Shown one piece after another: positions 60,950 through 64,000 of a stretch of DNA of 64,000 nucleotides (positions within the stretch are counted from its first letter, which is position 1; each line of letters opens with the position of its first letter). The notes beneath the pieces are model-generated. The model had not been told where the DNA came from. It saw only the letters and a program-made list of their open reading frames with translations, and ran no database searches. Origin of the DNA: Narthecium ossifragum (Eukaryota; Streptophyta; Magnoliopsida; Dioscoreales; Nartheciaceae); contig OY986965.1 in NCBI GenBank assembly GCA_963920575.1, forward strand, positions 13,964,290-14,028,289. The letters are read 5' to 3'. A program made the position numbers and the translations under genes.

Positions 60950-61107
60950 TACGGCCTCACTCGCGACAGGAAGGAGGAGGAAAAGAAAGGACGCGGGAAA
61001 TGAAGAGGGAAAGGAAGAGGGAAAGAAAAAGAAAACAGCGGAAGGGAGGGGGGGTATTTATAAGGTCACGAACCGAGTTGCTACAGTGCTTTAAACCGAC
61101 ATGCCTG

Positions 61108-62381
61108 TGTTACGAGCGGTCTACTCGTGATCCTCTCGTAATGGGTCTCTACTGCTCCAATCGATCAGAATTGAGTCTGATCGGGCTTGATTGAGTCCAA
61201 CTGGCTGATTTGGCTAATTGGATCGAATCTAGCTCAAGGAGTTGGGTCAGGCTTGACTTGATTGGGCTAAGTGGCTTGGCTTGGCTGAACCGGACTTGAT
61301 TGGGCTGAACCTGATTGAAGTGGCTGAACCGGGTTGATCCAAGAGATGTGGTTCGCCGGAGTAGATCGCCGGCGTAGGGGCGGCGGCGGCGGTCGGGTAG
61401 TGGCAGGAAAGTTCGTGGGTTGATGGGGAAGAGATCCACCGGAGTGGATTGGTCGGAGGTGGGCTAGATCGGCGGGATCTAGAGGTCAAGGGCGGCGGGG
61501 TTGGGTTCACCGGCGTCGGGGATGACGGGGAGCTCGGCTGGGGCTTGGGACGTCGGGAAGATGGTAGGGAAAGGGTCGTGGGGAGACGAGGAAGGCTTTA
61601 GGGATGTTTTGGAGGTGGAATAGGGATCGGGCGTGGTTGATGGCGGTGAGGATGAGGGTCGGGTTGCCGGGGGAAGAGGCCGGAGACGACGACGCGGGCG
61701 ATGGAGGGTATGGCCGGAGTCGTGGTGCCAAGGGGAAGAGGATGGCGGGTTTAGGTGGCGACGGGGGTGGCCGGAGAGGGGAGAACGGCGGTGAGCTAGG
61801 GTTTCGGGATAGAGGAGAGAGGAGGAAGAAGATGAACAGTAGCGGGTGACGTGGCGGTGGGGTCGCTGACGTGGCGGAGAGAGAAAGTGACGGGAAGAAG
61901 GAAATTGAAGGTGAAGGCGATGCCGGCTGCGGAGAAGATGACCGACGGGGAAGAAGGTGGATCTATGGTAGATATCTGGTGGAATCTACTTTACTTCTAC
62001 TCCTATGATATTCTACTCCTATGATAACTTATCAACTACTCTTAATAATTCATAACTCTTCATTCATCTCATGCATAACCTAATACAAACTACTAAGGTC
62101 CTTTTATAGAGACCTTGACAGAGTCCTAATCCACTAGAAAAACCCCTTGCTTGATTAGCAAGTAATAAGGTTTCTGACTCAACTCAACTTCCTAACTCAA
62201 AGGGACTCTTAATTAATTCCTAACAATCAACTAGGACTCAATAAAAGACTAATGATAAATACTAATTAAATACTCTAGTTTGAACTAGGGAAGTCCAAGT
62301 CAAACTAGGAAAGAGGTTGAACCAGCTTGGTTCCTCTTCTGGGTTCGGGTCCAGTTGGTCGAGTCGGATCGACTGGTATCA
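61108..62381 (-). mobile_element. Probable solo LTR, Copia-like
   Basis: 1274 bp present in one Tekay-like LTR and absent from the other. It reads TGTTACGAG...GGTATCA, flanked by GCCTG (61103-61107) and ACCTG (62382-62386), one mismatch. On the reverse strand a TATA box (CTATAAAAGG, near 62101-62110) is followed by a GC-rich leader. The Pro-rich reverse-strand frames at 61247-61731 are a product of this GC-rich leader. The superfamily is uncertain. Confidence 0.6.
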
Positions 62382-62658
62382 ACCTGCTACAGTGATGAAC
62401 CGACCTACTACTTTGCTTTTCTATCTTTCCTGATCGAGCTTCGATCTTCTGATCGAGAGTGTCTATAAGGATCTAATCAATCACATACTTCAATCAAATG
62501 CTGTGTGCACTATGCGGGTGTGAAACCAACCTCCAAGGCATAATTTACCAAATTGCCCTTGGGGTCTTCGCGATCAACCCGATCGTGAAACAAGGTCAAA
62601 CCGGGCCAGACCCTCGACCTTAATGCGTCGGACCGGGTTGGAGGAACGGGTCCTCACA

Positions 62659-62780
62659 GGGCATGTCTTCCTTGGCGAGCAAGCAGCGTACAAGCCTCCC
62701 AGGAGGGATCCGGATCGTATTCCCACCTTATATATCGAAAATCCTTTATTTGTATCTTCAATCAAGAAGGAGGACACACT
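62659..62780 (+). pseudogene. Membrane-protein pseudogene, displaced 3' part
   Basis: With the retrotransposon and its target duplication removed, VDALRRA joins directly to HVFLGEQAAYKPPRRDPDRI here. A diverged copy follows at about 62780-62890, a ~115 bp tandem duplication that includes the same AAYKPP-coding segment. Confidence 0.65.
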
Positions 62781-63310
62781 AAGGAGGGCACATCTTCCCC
62801 AGTGAGCAAGCCGCGTACAAGCCTCCCATGCAGGATCTAGACCGTATTCCTGCCTTATATATTGGAAATCTTTTATTTGTATTTTGAATCCATACTTGTT
62901 TTACAGGAATCACTATATATGTTTCAAGGAATTCGGTAATTGTTTGGTTTTCTATCATGTTATCTTGAATCATGTATTGTTCTCAGGAATCCTCCCTTTT
63001 TATGGGGATTTTCTCTAAGGTTCTTGTTCTTAATTTGTATATAGCTAGTGAGAAGATGGGTAGGGGAGGACAAGAATTTTCCACGAACTCTGAGACTTTC
63101 GATAGCGACGCTAAGAAGAGGCCATGAACCGCACGCCAGCAGTCAGAGGAGGACGAGAATTCATTTCTAATGTTGTTTTTACTGTGAACCGCTGCTGCAC
63201 GCTAGAAGTTGTGGCCAAGCACACCAGAAGCACACATGGTGCGCCCACGGCACACGCGTAGTGATCGAGTGGGATGGCATTGGGCAGGCGTGTGGCAGCG
63301 CAGCATGGCA
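62781..63310. other. Duplicated 3' segment and flank
   Basis: About 62780-62890 repeats the preceding segment. The rest holds no gene I recognise; it is the downstream flank of the broken locus. Confidence 0.5.
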
Positions 63311-64000
63311 TGTCACGTCATGACCTAGAAAACCCATGCGGATCGAAACATGAGCCAACCTAACACGACTCAAACCCATGTGGCGTAAGATTTAATTGAT
63401 ACAATGGCAGGATTACGGTTATGAATTTAGACAAACAAACAAAAAGGCAGAAAGATAATTAAATATTACATTCCTCAAAATTATATTAATGAACGATACA
63501 AACTTTCTCAAAAACAACAAATAAAACTTTATACAAATTCTTCCCCAAAAGAACAATTTATACATCATGATTTAGAACTGTAAGTAAAGTTGTAGAAGAA
63601 TTCCTTGAAGCTCCAAAGTCCTCGATCTCCTTGTGAATGCCATGCCACCATCTAAAGACCACATGATGGGGAAACTCCAATCATACCTGTATCATCGATG
63701 CATCCCAGGTAGGGTCAGTAATAATGTCTAGTAGGGTTGTACTCTACTTCACACACGAAAAGAAGGCAACAACAAAGGTATCGAGGGCTCGCCACGGTCC
63801 TATGGAGTCTCTCTACACTCACCGCCTACTCCAGAACACGGACTCAGTGCTAGTATCTCACTCATACCAACCGTCGTTCCTCCTCCCTAGGGCGACAAGT
63901 CTGGCGGTGAAACAAGGTGGTGAACCTGATGAGCATGGACCCAAGGCAAGTACATCGCAGTTGCACCACCACTGGCATCACTCTCAAACCATAATGTACG
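63311..64000 (-). mobile_element. Start of a third Tekay-type LTR, cut by the window edge
   Basis: Begins TGTCACGTCATGACC and continues with ACAAACTTTCTC, GGTAGGGTCAGTAA and GTAGGGTTGTACTCTAC segments that parallel the first and second Tekay-like LTRs at the same relative positions. It is clearly diverged from both. Confidence 0.65.

Larger units (their letters stand above)
53291..62658 (-). mobile_element. Second Tekay-like LTR element, pol lost
   Basis: LTRs at 53291-57206 and 58936-62658, both reading TGTCACAC...CCTCACA and both enlarged by nested insertions. Flanks are GGGCG (53286-53290) and GGGCA (62659-62663), one mismatch. A near-match to the tRNA-iMet primer site lies beside the 58936 LTR, so it is on the minus strand. 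The interior is only 1.7 kb and lines up with the gag-side half of the first Tekay-like element's interior, with all of pol missing. It must have been copied by other elements' proteins. It landed in the membrane-protein gene. Confidence 0.9.
58936..62658 (-). repeat. 5' LTR of the second Tekay-like element
   Basis: 3723 bp, about 1.24 kb longer than its partner, mostly through an insertion at 61108-62381. It also has a (CT)n tract at 60879-60949 that is much shorter in the partner. Confidence 0.88.

Noticed and set aside
61247..61731. Pro-rich reverse-strand frames as genes
   Set aside because: They sit within the GC-rich leader of a probable solo LTR and show no family motif.

Overview
The window is nuclear DNA of a flowering plant, probably a monocot. 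Evidence: spliced plant genes with GT-AG introns, plant-specific protein families, plant LTR-retrotransposon lineages, and a very GC-rich captured kinase exon. The species cannot be named from the sequence. Two host genes look intact and both lie on the minus strand: a seven-helix TMEM184/DUF300 membrane protein (12231-14275, four coding exons, 299 codons) and a GT14-family glycosyltransferase (33575-37307, four coding exons, 445 codons). For both, the exon phases close exactly. A third host locus, a small plant membrane-protein gene (52788-53290 plus 62659 onward), is a broken pseudogene split by a 9.4 kb retrotransposon.

Almost everything else is mobile DNA, and most elements can be bounded by terminal repeats and target-site duplications (TSDs). 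From left to right they are as follows. (1) 369-6856 is an Athila-like, gag-only LTR element with TSD GTGCT. (2) 7250-8110 is the decayed C-terminal end of a MULE transposase. (3) 8991-10632 is a Pack-MULE with about 230 bp terminal inverted repeats (TIRs) and a perfect 9 bp TSD; it carries a WNK kinase fragment. (4) 16569-17414 plus 29475-33020 is a Copia relic on the minus strand. It is split by (5), a minus-strand chromovirus-type (Tekay/Del-like) gypsy element at 17415-29474, whose right-hand LTR is itself split by (6), a solo LTR at 25962-28239. (7) 39967-44859 is an Ac-type hAT element with a nearly intact three-exon transposase (one frameshift, one stop) and an apparently captured methyltransferase exon; it sits inside a tandem-repeat array. 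(8) 47183-52539 is a PIF/Harbinger element with nuclease and Myb/SANT reading frames, interrupted by (9), a solo LTR at 48350-49794. (10) 53291-62658 is a second Tekay-like element that has lost pol; it holds a sister copy of that solo LTR (53937-55361) and another probable solo LTR (61108-62381). (11) The start of a third Tekay-type LTR at 63311 runs off the window.

The most unusual signal is at the DNA level. At least four separate LTR families here carry clusters of paired short palindromes with cores GATCGATC or GGTCGACC, some as perfect 10-12 bp stems with 4 nt loops. In the Athila-like LTR they lie directly upstream of the TATA box. Other points of interest are the gag-only element with a decapeptide Asp/His-rich repeat tract, the defective Tekay-like element whose LTRs are almost identical although its pol is dead, and the two gene-capturing DNA transposons.
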